From the NCBI GenBank assembly GCA_028288085.1, contig JAQBOK010000097.1:1-36783 (forward strand): a DNA stretch of 36,783 nucleotides, given 5' to 3'. The translations under genes and the position numbers were made by a program. Source of the stretch: Mucilaginibacter sp. GTDB taxonomy: Bacteria; Bacteroidota; Bacteroidia; Sphingobacteriales; Sphingobacteriaceae. Under the pieces are notes generated by a model, which saw nothing but the letters and a program-made list of their open reading frames with translations, was not told where the DNA came from and made no database searches. Shown here one piece after another: positions 1-9,336 of the stretch (positions are counted from its first letter, which is position 1; each line of letters starts with the position of its first letter).

Positions 1-2344
1 CTGCTTTTATACTCTGGTAACTTACTGTCAGTAATGTGATAGCTATAGCGCCTGCTGCGGTTACAGCAAATATCCACCAGGAAAGCCCGGCATGGTATGT
101 GTAATTTTGCAGCCAGCTATGCATAAAATAGTATGAAACCGGCATGGCAATAAACAGCGATATAACTACCAGAAACACAAAATCTCTTGACATTAAGCGC
201 CATAAACCAAAAACAGATGCTCCCAGCACTTTGCGTACACCAATTTCCTTAATACGCTGTTCGGCCATAAAGGAAGCCATGCCAAATAAGCCAAGGCAAC
301 TGATAAAAATGGCCAGACTTGCAAAGGAACTGGCCAGTTTGCCAATGCGCTCTTCAGTAGCGAATTTTTTGGCATATTCATCATCGGCAAACCGGTAGGA
401 GAATGGAACGGAAGGGGAATAGATCTTGCAAACTGCCGCAATCTTACCGAGTGCCTCATGGGCGCTCATATTGGGATTGATCTTTATAAGAATATCATCA
501 GAGGGGCCGCGACGAACATAAAAAATGGTTTGTTTGACAGGGTCATATGGCGATTCCATCACCATATCTTTTACTACCCCAACAATAGTGAGGTCCCTTT
601 TCCCTATTCTTACTATTTGCCCTACGGGCTTTTTTAGCCCCATGTATTTTACAGCAGTTTGGTTCAATACTATGGCCAGTGAGTCAGTAATAAACTGACT
701 GGAAAAATTCCGCCCATCCGTAAATTGCCAGCCTACTGTTTTACCATATTGAGTGGTTACGCCGATATAACCAAAAAAAGACATCATTGCCGGATCTTTT
801 CCAGTCCAGTTAATGTCGCCCCGATTATTATTTACCCCTGTTGTAGAACTTGATGATTCAGCTATCTCTGCTATTGCCCCTGATTTCAGCAAGTCTGCCC
901 TTAACGCGTCGAAATGCTTGTGAAGATCATCATTTGTCACTTCAATACTCAGCAGGCCATCGCGGCTGTATCCTACAGCCCTATTTTTGGCAAACTGTAT
1001 TTGTTTAAAAACGATAATGGTGCCGATAATTAAAATAACAGATACCGTAAACTGAACCACTACCAGTACTTTACGCGGAATGGCTGCAAAACGACCTGCT
1101 TTAAAAGTGCCCTTCAATACTTTAACCGGGTTAAAGGAGGACAGATATAATGCCGGATAGCTGCCTGCAATTAATCCCGTAAATAAGGTAAAGCCTATAC
1201 CCGCTACCCAAAATAGCGGATTACTCCATAAAATAGCTATATTTTTATTAGCGATATCATTAAAGTATGGCGTTATAAGCCAAATCAAAATCAATGAAAA
1301 AACAAATGCCAGTACCGCAATAAGAAATGACTCACAAAAGAACTGTTTGATCAATTGCCCTCTTAAAGACCCAACGGCTTTGCGTATACCAACTTCTTTG
1401 GCTCTCTTTTCGCTGCGGGCCGTGCTTAGGTTCATAAAGTTAATGCAAGCCAGCAATAGTACAAATACTCCTATAATGCCAAACAGCCACACATATTCAA
1501 TGGCTCCGCCAGTATTTGTACCATTTTTAAATTCAGAATATAAATGCCATTTGCTCATTGGCTGCAGGAACATATGTGGCTGAAATTTGATATCCTCCCT
1601 GCTCATTCTATTCAGTTTGATATTTTTTATCTTTTCTGAAAGTTTGGCCATATCCACATGGTCGGCTATCTGCACATACATAAATAAGGAATTGTCGCCC
1701 CAATCTGTCAACGATCTTCCATTGCCCGGAGATTTTATGTAATACTCCCAGGGCCCAATAAATGCAACATCGTGTAAAGTGGTATTGCGTGGCAGGTCTA
1801 CATATACGCCGGAAATATTAAATGCGTCTTTATTATCAAGCTTTACAGTTTTATTTACGGGATCTGCATCACCGAACAATGCTCTTGCCACCGATTGTGA
1901 AATTAGTATATCAGAAGGCCTCTTTATACCATTACGGGTACCGCTAAGCATTTTGAGCGAAAACATTTCCGGGCCGTCGGCACTCATAAAATTGCCGCTA
2001 TAGGATATATTTTTATCGCCTACGGTTAAAACATGAGGGTCTGTCCAGGATGCCATTACGATATGCTTAAAATCGCTCCCATAACTTTTGCGCATCTCGG
2101 CATCCAGCGGCAGGGGAATTGCCGAGCCCGTGCTAATAGAACCATTATAGGTTTCATGCTGCATTACCATTGCGATACGGTCATAGTTCTGATGGTATTT
2201 GTCGAACGACAACTCGTCCCAAATCCATAAACCAATCAGCATAGCTACGGCCATGCCCACAGCAAGGCCACCAATGTTGATAAAAGAAGAAGTTTTATTT
2301 TTGATAAGGTTTCTCCAGGCGATCTTTAAATAGTTTTTAATCAT
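1..2344 (-). CDS. FtsX/MacB-type ABC transporter permease, C-terminus cut by window edge
   Basis: This gene is absent from the ORF track because its stop lies outside the window. I translated both ends by hand. The start reads MIKNYLKIAWRNLIKNK and the last visible codons read TLLTVSYQSIKA, in the same frame, so about 781 codons are visible; family members usually end some 10-15 residues later. Layout: first membrane segment at about residues 20-42, periplasmic core domain, FtsX block with NFMNLSTARS and FNPVKVLKG motifs, second core domain, and a second FtsX block with IKEIGVRKVLGAS. Proteins of this two-module type act as inner-membrane permeases with a separate MacB/LolD-like ATPase, in export or efflux. 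It follows the paralogue at 2374-4740 by 29 bases, so the two are probably co-transcribed. No ATPase is visible, and the substrate is unknown. Confidence 0.93.
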   Translation of the reverse strand, partial: MIKNYLKIAWRNLIKNKTSSFINIGGLAVGMAVAMLIGLWIWDELSFDKYHQNYDRIAMVMQHETYNGSISTGSAIPLPLDAEMRKSYGSDFKHIVMASWTDPHVLTVGDKNISYSGNFMSADGPEMFSLKMLSGTRNGIKRPSDILISQSVARALFGDADPVNKTVKLDNKDAFNISGVYVDLPRNTTLHDVAFIGPWEYYIKSPGNGRSLTDWGDNSLFMYVQIADHVDMAKLSEKIKNIKLNRMSREDIKFQPHMFLQPMSKWHLYSEFKNGTNTGGAIEYVWLFGIIGVFVLLLACINFMNLSTARSEKRAKEVGIRKAVGSLRGQLIKQFFCESFLIAVLAFVFSLILIWLITPYFNDIANKNIAILWSNPLFWVAGIGFTLFTGLIAGSYPALYLSSFNPVKVLKGTFKAGRFAAIPRKVLVVVQFTVSVILIIGTIIVFKQIQFAKNRAVGYSRDGLLSIEVTNDDLHKHFDALRADLLKSGAIAEIAESSSSTTGVNNNRGDINWTGKDPAMMSFFGYIGVTTQYGKTVGWQFTDGRNFSSQFITDSLAIVLNQTAVKYMGLKKPVGQIVRIGKRDLTIVGVVKDMVMESPYDPVKQTIFYVRRGPSDDILIKINPNMSAHEALGKIAAVCKIYSPSVPFSYRFADDEYAKKFATEERIGKLASSFASLAIFISCLGLFGMASFMAEQRIKEIGVRKVLGASVFGLWRLMSRDFVFLVVISLFIAMPVSYYFMHSWLQNYTYHAGLSWWIFAVTAAGAIAITLLTVSYQSIKA

Positions 2345-2373
2345 AATATTAATTCATTTTTTCATTGATCATA

Positions 2374-4740
2374 TTACTCACTTCTTAAACTCTTTATAGG
2401 ATTAACAATAGCCGCCTTAATAGATTCATAACTCATGGTAAGCCAGCCGATGCCTAAAGCTACCAGGGAGGCTATGAAGAATACCAGCCAGCTAACCTGG
2501 ATATGATAAGCAAAACCAGCCAGCCAACTGTTTACTGCATACCAGGAAAAAGGTATTGCAATAATTATGGCAACCAGGATGAGCCTGGTAATACCGGAAG
2601 ACAGTAAATAAACCAGGTTGAAAATAGACGCGCCCAGAACTTTACGCACACCAATTTCCTTTTTACGCTGCTCGGCCATAAATGCCGATAATCCATATAG
2701 GCCCAGGCAGGATATAAAGACACCCAGAATAGCAAAAAGATTAAAAATGTTGCCCATCTGTTGTTCTCCTTTATAAAGGTTAGCCAGATCCTGATCAAGG
2801 AAATCAAATTTGAACGGGTAAGCGGGATTGAGTTGCTGACTTATTTTTGCTAAAGCTTGTATGGTGGCGTTAGTTTTTCCGGGTAAGGTTCTTACCACTA
2901 AAAAACCACCTATTTTATTAAAGGGCATAACCAATGGCTCTATGGCCTGCTGAACCGGCTTAAAATTAAAGTCTTTAACAACGCCAACAATAGTGCCCTT
3001 GTTACCCCAAAGAGTCAATGGTTTACCAATTGCGGTATTTGCATTTAAACCCATAATTCCCGCCATTTTTTCGTTAATCATGTAGCTGGTTGAATCAGTT
3101 TTAAATGCGCCTGAAAAACTTCGGCCTGCTGCTAACTTCACCCGGAATGTATGGGTAAAATCTTCATTTACAGCCATTACCGGTATAGACATTTGCGAAT
3201 GGGTGTCCTTGCCATCCCAGTTCACACTAACAGTCCAGCCCCCCAGGTTGGTGGGCAGGTCAGTAATAACAGCAAAATCACTGGTTAGCGTGTTTTGTTT
3301 TAACTCGTTTTTAAGCGCTTGCTGCTTGCTCCAGATATCTCCCGTCATTGGCATATACAACAGGTTGGCTTTCTCGAAGCCAGGATTCCGATCTCTAATA
3401 AATTTAAGCTGATTATAAATAACTACGGTGCCTACCAGCAATACAATGGATACCATGAATTGGATAACAACCAATGCGTTGCGGAACAGTAAATTGCCGC
3501 CCATAGATTTTACATTCCCTTTGAGTACTTTAACCGGATTAAAGCCGGATAGGAATAAAGCCGGATAGCTGCCGGAAATGAGCCCGGTTAATAAGGCAAT
3601 GCCAAAAAGACTTAACCAAAGCCTGGCATCTGATACGTCGATGGCAAGTTTTCTATCGGCCAGTTGATTAAATACCGGCAGAAATATAATGACGATCCCC
3701 AGCGCAAGCAATAAGGATAAGAAAGAGATAAATACTGATTCGCTTAAAAACTGGATGATGAGTTGCCCGCGTATGGCGCCTGCCACTTTTCGCAGGCCAA
3801 TTTCTTTAGCCCTGCGGGCTGAACGTGCGGTTGCCAGGTTCATAAAATTGATACAGGCTACAACTAGTATCAGAATGGCGATAATAAAAAATATCTTTAC
3901 ATATTGCGCATTGCCGTGGCCAGGCAAATCCCCCAGTTCTTCAGGCAACAGGTGAATTTTGGTTAAGGGCTGCAATTGGAATGTGGCCTTCATGTCGGCA
4001 GCATGCTTATGAAATACCTGGTCTATTTGGTTTTCCAGGCTTAATAAATTGGCAGCAGAAGGATCAAAACTCTTATCTAATTGCAAATAGTCATAAAAAT
4101 TAAAATTAGTCCATACGCTATTTTTCAAATCTTCATTCGTCCTGGCTAATGAGGTCATTGGAAGAATGAAGTCAAATTGAAGATCAGAGTTAGCAGGGAT
4201 ATTAGCCAAAATACCTGTTACAACCATGTTTTCTTTATTGTCCTTTCTGATTACCTTGCCAATGGGGTCTTCGTTTCCAAAGTATTTTGTTGCCATTTCC
4301 TGAGTTATTAAAACAGCATCCTCCTGTTTTAATGCCGTGGCGCGGTCACCCTTAACCAACGGATAGGAAAACACATCCATGAAACTCGGGTCAGCATAAA
4401 ACACACGTTCTTCTTGAAATCTTTTGTTGCCTGTTTCCAGCAGCGTAGTATTGCCTGGTTGTATACGAACCGCATTTTTAACAACCGGCATTTCTGCTTT
4501 CAACCCGGCAGGCATACCTGCGGGGGTTCCTACAGTTTTAGAATCAACCAGGTTACAGCTGATCCGATATATCTGATTCGCGTTTTTATGGAATTTGTCA
4601 TAGCTTAACTCATTTTGTACCCAAAGCAAGATCAGTATACTGGAGGCCAGGCCTATCGCTAATCCTGATATATTAATCATTGCGTAGGCTTTGTCCTTTA
4701 TGATATTTCTGTAAGCAAGTTTGAAATAAGTCTTGAACAT
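2374..4740 (-). CDS. FtsX/MacB-type ABC transporter permease
   Basis: A 788-residue inner-membrane protein of the large two-module FtsX family common in Bacteroidota. The start MFKTYFKLAYRNIIKDK leads into a membrane helix (about residues 20-42). A MacB-like periplasmic core follows, then a first FtsX unit containing NFMNLATARSARRAKEIGLRK, a further helix near 430, a second core, and a C-terminal FtsX unit with KKEIGVRKVLGAS, ending NPIKSLRSE, the usual end of the family. Its substrate is not predictable. It is paralogous to the downstream gene at 1-2344, which starts 29 bases after its stop. Neither has a fused or adjacent ATPase, so the pair must borrow one from elsewhere. Confidence 0.95.
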   Translation of the reverse strand: MFKTYFKLAYRNIIKDKAYAMINISGLAIGLASSILILLWVQNELSYDKFHKNANQIYRISCNLVDSKTVGTPAGMPAGLKAEMPVVKNAVRIQPGNTTLLETGNKRFQEERVFYADPSFMDVFSYPLVKGDRATALKQEDAVLITQEMATKYFGNEDPIGKVIRKDNKENMVVTGILANIPANSDLQFDFILPMTSLARTNEDLKNSVWTNFNFYDYLQLDKSFDPSAANLLSLENQIDQVFHKHAADMKATFQLQPLTKIHLLPEELGDLPGHGNAQYVKIFFIIAILILVVACINFMNLATARSARRAKEIGLRKVAGAIRGQLIIQFLSESVFISFLSLLLALGIVIIFLPVFNQLADRKLAIDVSDARLWLSLFGIALLTGLISGSYPALFLSGFNPVKVLKGNVKSMGGNLLFRNALVVIQFMVSIVLLVGTVVIYNQLKFIRDRNPGFEKANLLYMPMTGDIWSKQQALKNELKQNTLTSDFAVITDLPTNLGGWTVSVNWDGKDTHSQMSIPVMAVNEDFTHTFRVKLAAGRSFSGAFKTDSTSYMINEKMAGIMGLNANTAIGKPLTLWGNKGTIVGVVKDFNFKPVQQAIEPLVMPFNKIGGFLVVRTLPGKTNATIQALAKISQQLNPAYPFKFDFLDQDLANLYKGEQQMGNIFNLFAILGVFISCLGLYGLSAFMAEQRKKEIGVRKVLGASIFNLVYLLSSGITRLILVAIIIAIPFSWYAVNSWLAGFAYHIQVSWLVFFIASLVALGIGWLTMSYESIKAAIVNPIKSLRSE

Positions 4741-5068
4741 GGTTATGCTATTTAAAGTAAATTTCAGATATTATTAAAAAATCCGTGCCAGATATTTAAC
4801 TTTTTGATAATGAAAAACTTATGTGGTAAAACTTATTGATACCGTGCGGAAACGTTACACCCGGTGTGCGGTTTTGGATGGTACCTTGACCGTCCGGGAT
4901 TACAGTATATACAAATTTACGGAACCAATTTGAATAAAGTGATGACAGAAGTGTGCCACCACTTTTGCTGTTATTAAAAAAGGTGATTGTAACACGCTTT
5001 GCCTTAAACACGTCATACCCTTTTAAATAAAAAACTTTATAATTTAGCTGAACATTAACTGAACGCTC
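4741..5068. other. Divergent intergenic region, no gene seen
   Basis: This 328-base gap separates the minus-strand permeases from the plus-strand amidohydrolase and so must hold both promoters. The only ORF in the track (71 codons, minus) lacks family resemblance and looks accidental. I found no convincing TTTG/TAnnTTTG pair. The best near-match for the plus strand is TAATTTAG about 22 bases before the amidohydrolase start. A short palindrome, ACACCCGGTGT, lies in the middle and has no assigned role. Confidence 0.5.
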
Positions 5069-6343
5069 ATGAACAAGTTTTACCTTATTCTTTTCACTTT
5101 TTTTGCCTCTTCAGCATTTGCTCAAAAAACGTACATCCAATGCGGGAAGCTGATAGATGGCAATTTAAAAACTGCTTTAACTGAGGTTACCATCGTAGTA
5201 GAGGGTAAGCTCATCACCGATATACAAAAGGGGTATACAACAGGCGGGAGTGCAGATAAAGTGATCGACCTGAAAACCAAAACAGTGATGCCGGGGTTAA
5301 TTGATTGTCACGTGCACCTGGAAAGCCAGGGCAGCAAAACCTCAATGATGGAAGGCTTTACTTTTACTGATGCCGATATTGCTTATCACGCGGCTGTATA
5401 TGCCAAAAGGACGCTCATGGCTGGCTTTACAACCGTAAGGGATCTTGGTGGCAGTGGGGTAAATATCAGTTTGCGCAAAGCGATAAAGCAGGGGTTGGTT
5501 GATGGTCCGCGTGTAATTACCGCAGGCCGCGCTATTTCTGGCAGCGGCGGTCATATGGATGGCTCAGTAGGTTTTCGCGATGATGTTTTCAATCATAAAC
5601 TGGGACCCGACGATGGCGTGGCTGATGGAAAAGATGAGATGATCAAAGCGGTTCGCCTGCAATTCAAACGCGGTTCTGATCTCATCAAAATAGCTTCAAC
5701 CGGCGGTGTTCTTGACCTGAGCGAAGATGGGTCAGGGGCGCAAATGAGCATAGAGGAGATAAAAGCTGTTGTAGAAACGGCTAAAGATTATGGCATGAGG
5801 GTAGCTTGCCATGCACATGGCGCCGAAGGGATCAGGAGGGCCATCCTGGGCGGTGTTACTTCCATAGAGCACGGCACTTTTATGAATGATGAGGACATGG
5901 AACTGGCAAAAAAATACGGAACTTACTTAGTCCCTACTATTATAGCAGGAAAATCAGTGGCTGATTCAGCCAAAATACCCGGATTTTTCCCGCCGGTAAT
6001 TGCCCGTAAGGCCACTGAAGTTGGCACACAAATACAAAACACTTTTGCCAGGGCATATAAAGCAGGCGTAAAGATCGCATTTGGAACAGATGCCGGCGTA
6101 TATGCGCATGGGAAAAACTATATGGAATTTCAATATATGGTTGAAGCGGGAATGCCACCGATGGAAGCTATCAAAGCGGCCACAACCAGCGCCGCCGATC
6201 TGCTTGGGATGAGCGATAAAATTGGCAGCATCAGCAAAGGGAAGTTTGCTGATATAATAGCAGTAGACGGTGACCCTTTGCAGGATATTAAAACGATGAA
6301 AAATATAACCTTTGTGATGAAGGAAGGAAAAACTTATAACTAA
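5069..6343 (+). CDS. Secreted metal-dependent amidohydrolase (imidazolonepropionase / Xaa-Pro dipeptidase-like)
   Basis: A 424-residue amidohydrolase-superfamily enzyme with an N-terminal signal peptide (MNKFYLILFTFFASSAFAQ), so probably periplasmic. Metal-site features are visible in order: DCHVHLES (HxH, about residue 80), a lysine in DLIKIAST that could be the carbamylated bridging residue, VACHAHG, SIEHGT and the late aspartate in AFGTDAG. A beta-sandwich closes the C-terminus (GKFADIIAVDGDPLQD). Family members hydrolyse cyclic amides, X-Pro dipeptides or related C-N bonds; the substrate cannot be fixed from sequence. The M1 aminopeptidase starts 7 bases downstream, so the two are almost certainly one operon and a role in peptide scavenging is likely. 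Confidence 0.92.
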   Translation: MNKFYLILFTFFASSAFAQKTYIQCGKLIDGNLKTALTEVTIVVEGKLITDIQKGYTTGGSADKVIDLKTKTVMPGLIDCHVHLESQGSKTSMMEGFTFTDADIAYHAAVYAKRTLMAGFTTVRDLGGSGVNISLRKAIKQGLVDGPRVITAGRAISGSGGHMDGSVGFRDDVFNHKLGPDDGVADGKDEMIKAVRLQFKRGSDLIKIASTGGVLDLSEDGSGAQMSIEEIKAVVETAKDYGMRVACHAHGAEGIRRAILGGVTSIEHGTFMNDEDMELAKKYGTYLVPTIIAGKSVADSAKIPGFFPPVIARKATEVGTQIQNTFARAYKAGVKIAFGTDAGVYAHGKNYMEFQYMVEAGMPPMEAIKAATTSAADLLGMSDKIGSISKGKFADIIAVDGDPLQDIKTMKNITFVMKEGKTYN

Positions 6344-6350
6344 AATTAAC

Positions 6351-8849
6351 ATGCTCCAATTTAGAACACTTATTGCAATTACCCTATCGGGAGTATTTGC
6401 AGTAAGCATTAATCTCTCTTACGCTCAGCAAATTACAGCAAAGGATTCAATAATAGAAGTTTACAGGGAAACAGCGCCTAAGATCAACGACCTGATACAT
6501 ACCAAACTGGATGTGCGTTTTGATTATAAAAAATGCTATATGTATGGTAAGGAATGGGTCACCTTAAGACCTCATTTTTACCCCACTGATACCCTCCGGC
6601 TGGATGCCAAAGGCATGGACCTGAAAAATATTTCAGTAGTAAAAAATGGTAAAAATATCCCGCTTAAATTTACTTATGATAGTTTAACTGTTGCCATTCA
6701 ATTGGATAAGGTTTATCATAACAAGGAGGCATATACCATTTATATCGACTACACTTCCAAGCCAAATTTACTGAAGGTTAAGGGGAGCGCGGCTATAAAT
6801 GATGCTAAAGGATTGTATTTTATAAATCCCGACGGTACAGAAAAAGACAAACCGACCCAAATATGGACACAGGGCGAAACGGAAAGCTCGTCGGCCTGGT
6901 TCCCCACCATTGATAAGCCTAACCAAAAAACCACCGAAGAGATCAGCATGACTGTTCAGTCAAAATATGTTACCCTATCAAACGGGCGCCTGGTTTCGCA
7001 AAAAAATAATGGTAACGGCACGCGTACAGATACCTGGAAAATGGAACTGCCACATTCGCCCTACCTATTTATGATGGCAGTTGGTGATTTTAAGATATTC
7101 CATGATAAATGGCGCAATAAGGAGGTGAATTATTACATGGAACCCAAATATGCGCCGTATGCCAAAGAAATATTCGGGTTGACACCGGAGATGATCGAGT
7201 TTTATTCTAAAACATTAGGTATAGATTTTCCATGGAACAAATACTCCCAAATTGTGGTACGCGATTATGTGAGCGGCGCCATGGAAAACACAACGGCCAC
7301 GCTTCACGGCGAATTTTTAAACGTGACTAAACGCCAGTTGATAGATGCCTATTATAATTTTGGTGCAAGCACTATAGCCCACGAACTTTTTCACCAATGG
7401 TTTGGCGATTATGTAACAGCCGAAAGCTGGAGCAATCTGACCGTTAATGAGTCTTTTGCTGATTATAGTGAAACACTTTGGGCCGAGCATAAATATGGCA
7501 GGGATGAGGGCGCCGCCCATCATTACCAGGATATGCAAGAGTACCTTGAACAGCCGGAAGCATCTACCAAAAACCTGGTGCGCTTTAATTATGACGACAA
7601 GGAAGATGTTTTTGATGTAGTTACCTATCAAAAAGGTGGCTGTATTTTAAATATGCTGCGCAACTACCTTGGCGATGCTGCCTTTTTTAAAGGATTAAAT
7701 ATCTATCTTAAAACCAATGCATTTAAAAATGGTGAAGCACAGCAATTACGCCTGGCCCTTGAAGAAGCCAGCGGGCGCGACCTGAACTGGTTCTTTAACC
7801 AATGGTATTATGGTGCAGGGCACCCGGTGCTTAATATCAGTTACAAATGGGATGATGCCTCAAAAACTGAAACAGTTTACCTGAAACAAACACAGGACGG
7901 GCAAATTTTTAGATTGCCTATGGCTATTGATATTTATGCTGGTGGTAAAAAAGAACGCCGTAAAGTTTGGATGAACGACAATGCAGATACTTTAACCTTT
8001 CGCGCAGATGCTAAACCCGACCTGGTAAACGTAGATGCTGAAAACGCCCTGCTTGCACTCAGAATTGATAATAAAACGCTCGACGAATATGTGTTCCAAT
8101 ATTTCAATGCTCCTTTATACTTCGACCGTTACGATGCTATAGAAGCTGCACAGGCCAGACAAACAGAAAAAGGCGCTCAAAAAGTTATGATCGCTGCTTT
8201 AAAAGATAAATTCTATGGACTGCGCTTAAAAGCCATCCAGGGATTGAATATGAAAAATGACGATATTCACAATGCTGCCTTACCTGTATTAACATCATTA
8301 GCACAAACCGATGAAAACACATTAGTACGCGCCGCTGCTTTGAATATGCTGGCCAGGCTCAAGATGCAGGGCAATATGACCCTGTTTAAACACGCAATTA
8401 CAAGCCAATCATATGCGGTACAGGCCGCGGCCTTAAATGGTATAAGCCAATTATACCCGGCACAGGCATTACAATTGGCTAAGGGCTTTGAAAAGGATAA
8501 CACGGGTCCGCTTACAAAGCAAATTGTAGATATTTATGCCGAAAATGGCAAAGCGGCACAATGGCCCTTTGTTTACAACTTATTTATCCATGCTGATAAA
8601 AGAGGACAATTTGATATGTTAAGAAGAATGGCCCAAATGACAGGCAGTATTGACAATCCCGCGGATGCCCAGCAGGGAATAGCGGCAATTAAGGGCTTTG
8701 GTATTAAATATAATAATTTGATTCTTGATTTAAATGATTTTGTGGTTGGCTTGCTTAATGACATCAAGGATCAACGCACTGAATTAAAAGATGATGCTTC
8801 AGCAAAAGCAGCTGATGAAGCAGGCAAAGCGATTAGTGCCATTAAATAA
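6351..8849 (+). CDS. Secreted M1-family zinc aminopeptidase with C-terminal helical repeats
   Basis: An 832-residue M1 (gluzincin) metallopeptidase. A signal peptide ending LSYAQ exports it. The N-terminal beta saddle domain (about 30-240) is followed by the catalytic domain with the substrate-binding GAMEN motif (about residue 308), the zinc motif HELFHQW (about 344-350) and the third zinc ligand in NESFADY about 19 residues on. The region after about 580 is helical and HEAT-like, with repeated blocks such as VRAAALNMLARL and VQAAALNGISQL. Family members remove N-terminal amino acids from peptides. It lies 7 bases after the amidohydrolase and is followed by a strong hairpin, so the two-gene operon ends here. 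Confidence 0.95.
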   Translation: MLQFRTLIAITLSGVFAVSINLSYAQQITAKDSIIEVYRETAPKINDLIHTKLDVRFDYKKCYMYGKEWVTLRPHFYPTDTLRLDAKGMDLKNISVVKNGKNIPLKFTYDSLTVAIQLDKVYHNKEAYTIYIDYTSKPNLLKVKGSAAINDAKGLYFINPDGTEKDKPTQIWTQGETESSSAWFPTIDKPNQKTTEEISMTVQSKYVTLSNGRLVSQKNNGNGTRTDTWKMELPHSPYLFMMAVGDFKIFHDKWRNKEVNYYMEPKYAPYAKEIFGLTPEMIEFYSKTLGIDFPWNKYSQIVVRDYVSGAMENTTATLHGEFLNVTKRQLIDAYYNFGASTIAHELFHQWFGDYVTAESWSNLTVNESFADYSETLWAEHKYGRDEGAAHHYQDMQEYLEQPEASTKNLVRFNYDDKEDVFDVVTYQKGGCILNMLRNYLGDAAFFKGLNIYLKTNAFKNGEAQQLRLALEEASGRDLNWFFNQWYYGAGHPVLNISYKWDDASKTETVYLKQTQDGQIFRLPMAIDIYAGGKKERRKVWMNDNADTLTFRADAKPDLVNVDAENALLALRIDNKTLDEYVFQYFNAPLYFDRYDAIEAAQARQTEKGAQKVMIAALKDKFYGLRLKAIQGLNMKNDDIHNAALPVLTSLAQTDENTLVRAAALNMLARLKMQGNMTLFKHAITSQSYAVQAAALNGISQLYPAQALQLAKGFEKDNTGPLTKQIVDIYAENGKAAQWPFVYNLFIHADKRGQFDMLRRMAQMTGSIDNPADAQQGIAAIKGFGIKYNNLILDLNDFVVGLLNDIKDQRTELKDDASAKAADEAGKAISAIK

Positions 8850-8855
8850 AAATAA

Positions 8856-8895
8856 TTAAAGATCATTGCAAAGGCTGTCTTACAATGATCTTTAA
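8856..8895 (+). terminator. Rho-independent-type terminator after the M1 peptidase
   Basis: A perfect 13-base inverted repeat, TTAAAGATCATTG / CAATGATCTTTAA, encloses a 14-base loop and begins 7 bases after the peptidase stop. A T-rich run follows. It plausibly ends the amidohydrolase-peptidase transcript. Confidence 0.75.
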
Positions 8896-8978
8896 AATTT
8901 CTCTTTTAACATTTCGCAATAAAAAATTAACACCTTTTAACATATAGCTTGCCTAACTTAGTATGAAGAGATATAGCT

Positions 8979-9320
8979 ATGAAAAGGATTCTACTTATAC
9001 TGCTGCTTATTATTGCCGGTTCGTTTCAATTAAAAGCACAGGTTAAAACGACTGATAAATTTCAGGATCAGAAACTTAATGACAGCATATTACTAAAGGG
9101 CTTTTCGGCGCTTACCAAATTAAACCGGGTGGCTTTGATACCGGGCAATTATAAAAACGCGGCAATCTTTTACAGCAAAATGCCGGTGGCTGCGTTAACC
9201 AGTGTTGACAGGATGGGTATAGCAAAATTGGGAGATAGTCCCAATAATCATTATTCCATTCTGATCAAACGCTACAAGGTGGTTGACCCATCGGCCGTTA
9301 CCGGGTTAACCAACCCCTAA
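8979..9320 (+). CDS. Small secreted protein of unknown function
   Basis: A 113-residue ORF with a clear signal peptide (MKRILLILLLIIAGSFQLKAQ). The mature part of about 90 residues is soluble and mixed in character, with no cysteines and no motif I recognise. It starts after the upstream terminator, so it is probably its own transcription unit, and it ends 16 bases before the convergent cdaA stop. The signal peptide, normal codon use and good fit between neighbours argue that it is real. It could be a lineage-restricted periplasmic protein. I assign no function. Confidence 0.7.
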   Translation: MKRILLILLLIIAGSFQLKAQVKTTDKFQDQKLNDSILLKGFSALTKLNRVALIPGNYKNAAIFYSKMPVAALTSVDRMGIAKLGDSPNNHYSILIKRYKVVDPSAVTGLTNP

Positions 9321-9336
9321 ACAAAGATAAATCACA

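Noticed and set aside
4796-5011. 71-codon ORF between the permeases and the amidohydrolase
   Set aside because: No domain or signal peptide, and it fills a divergent promoter region.
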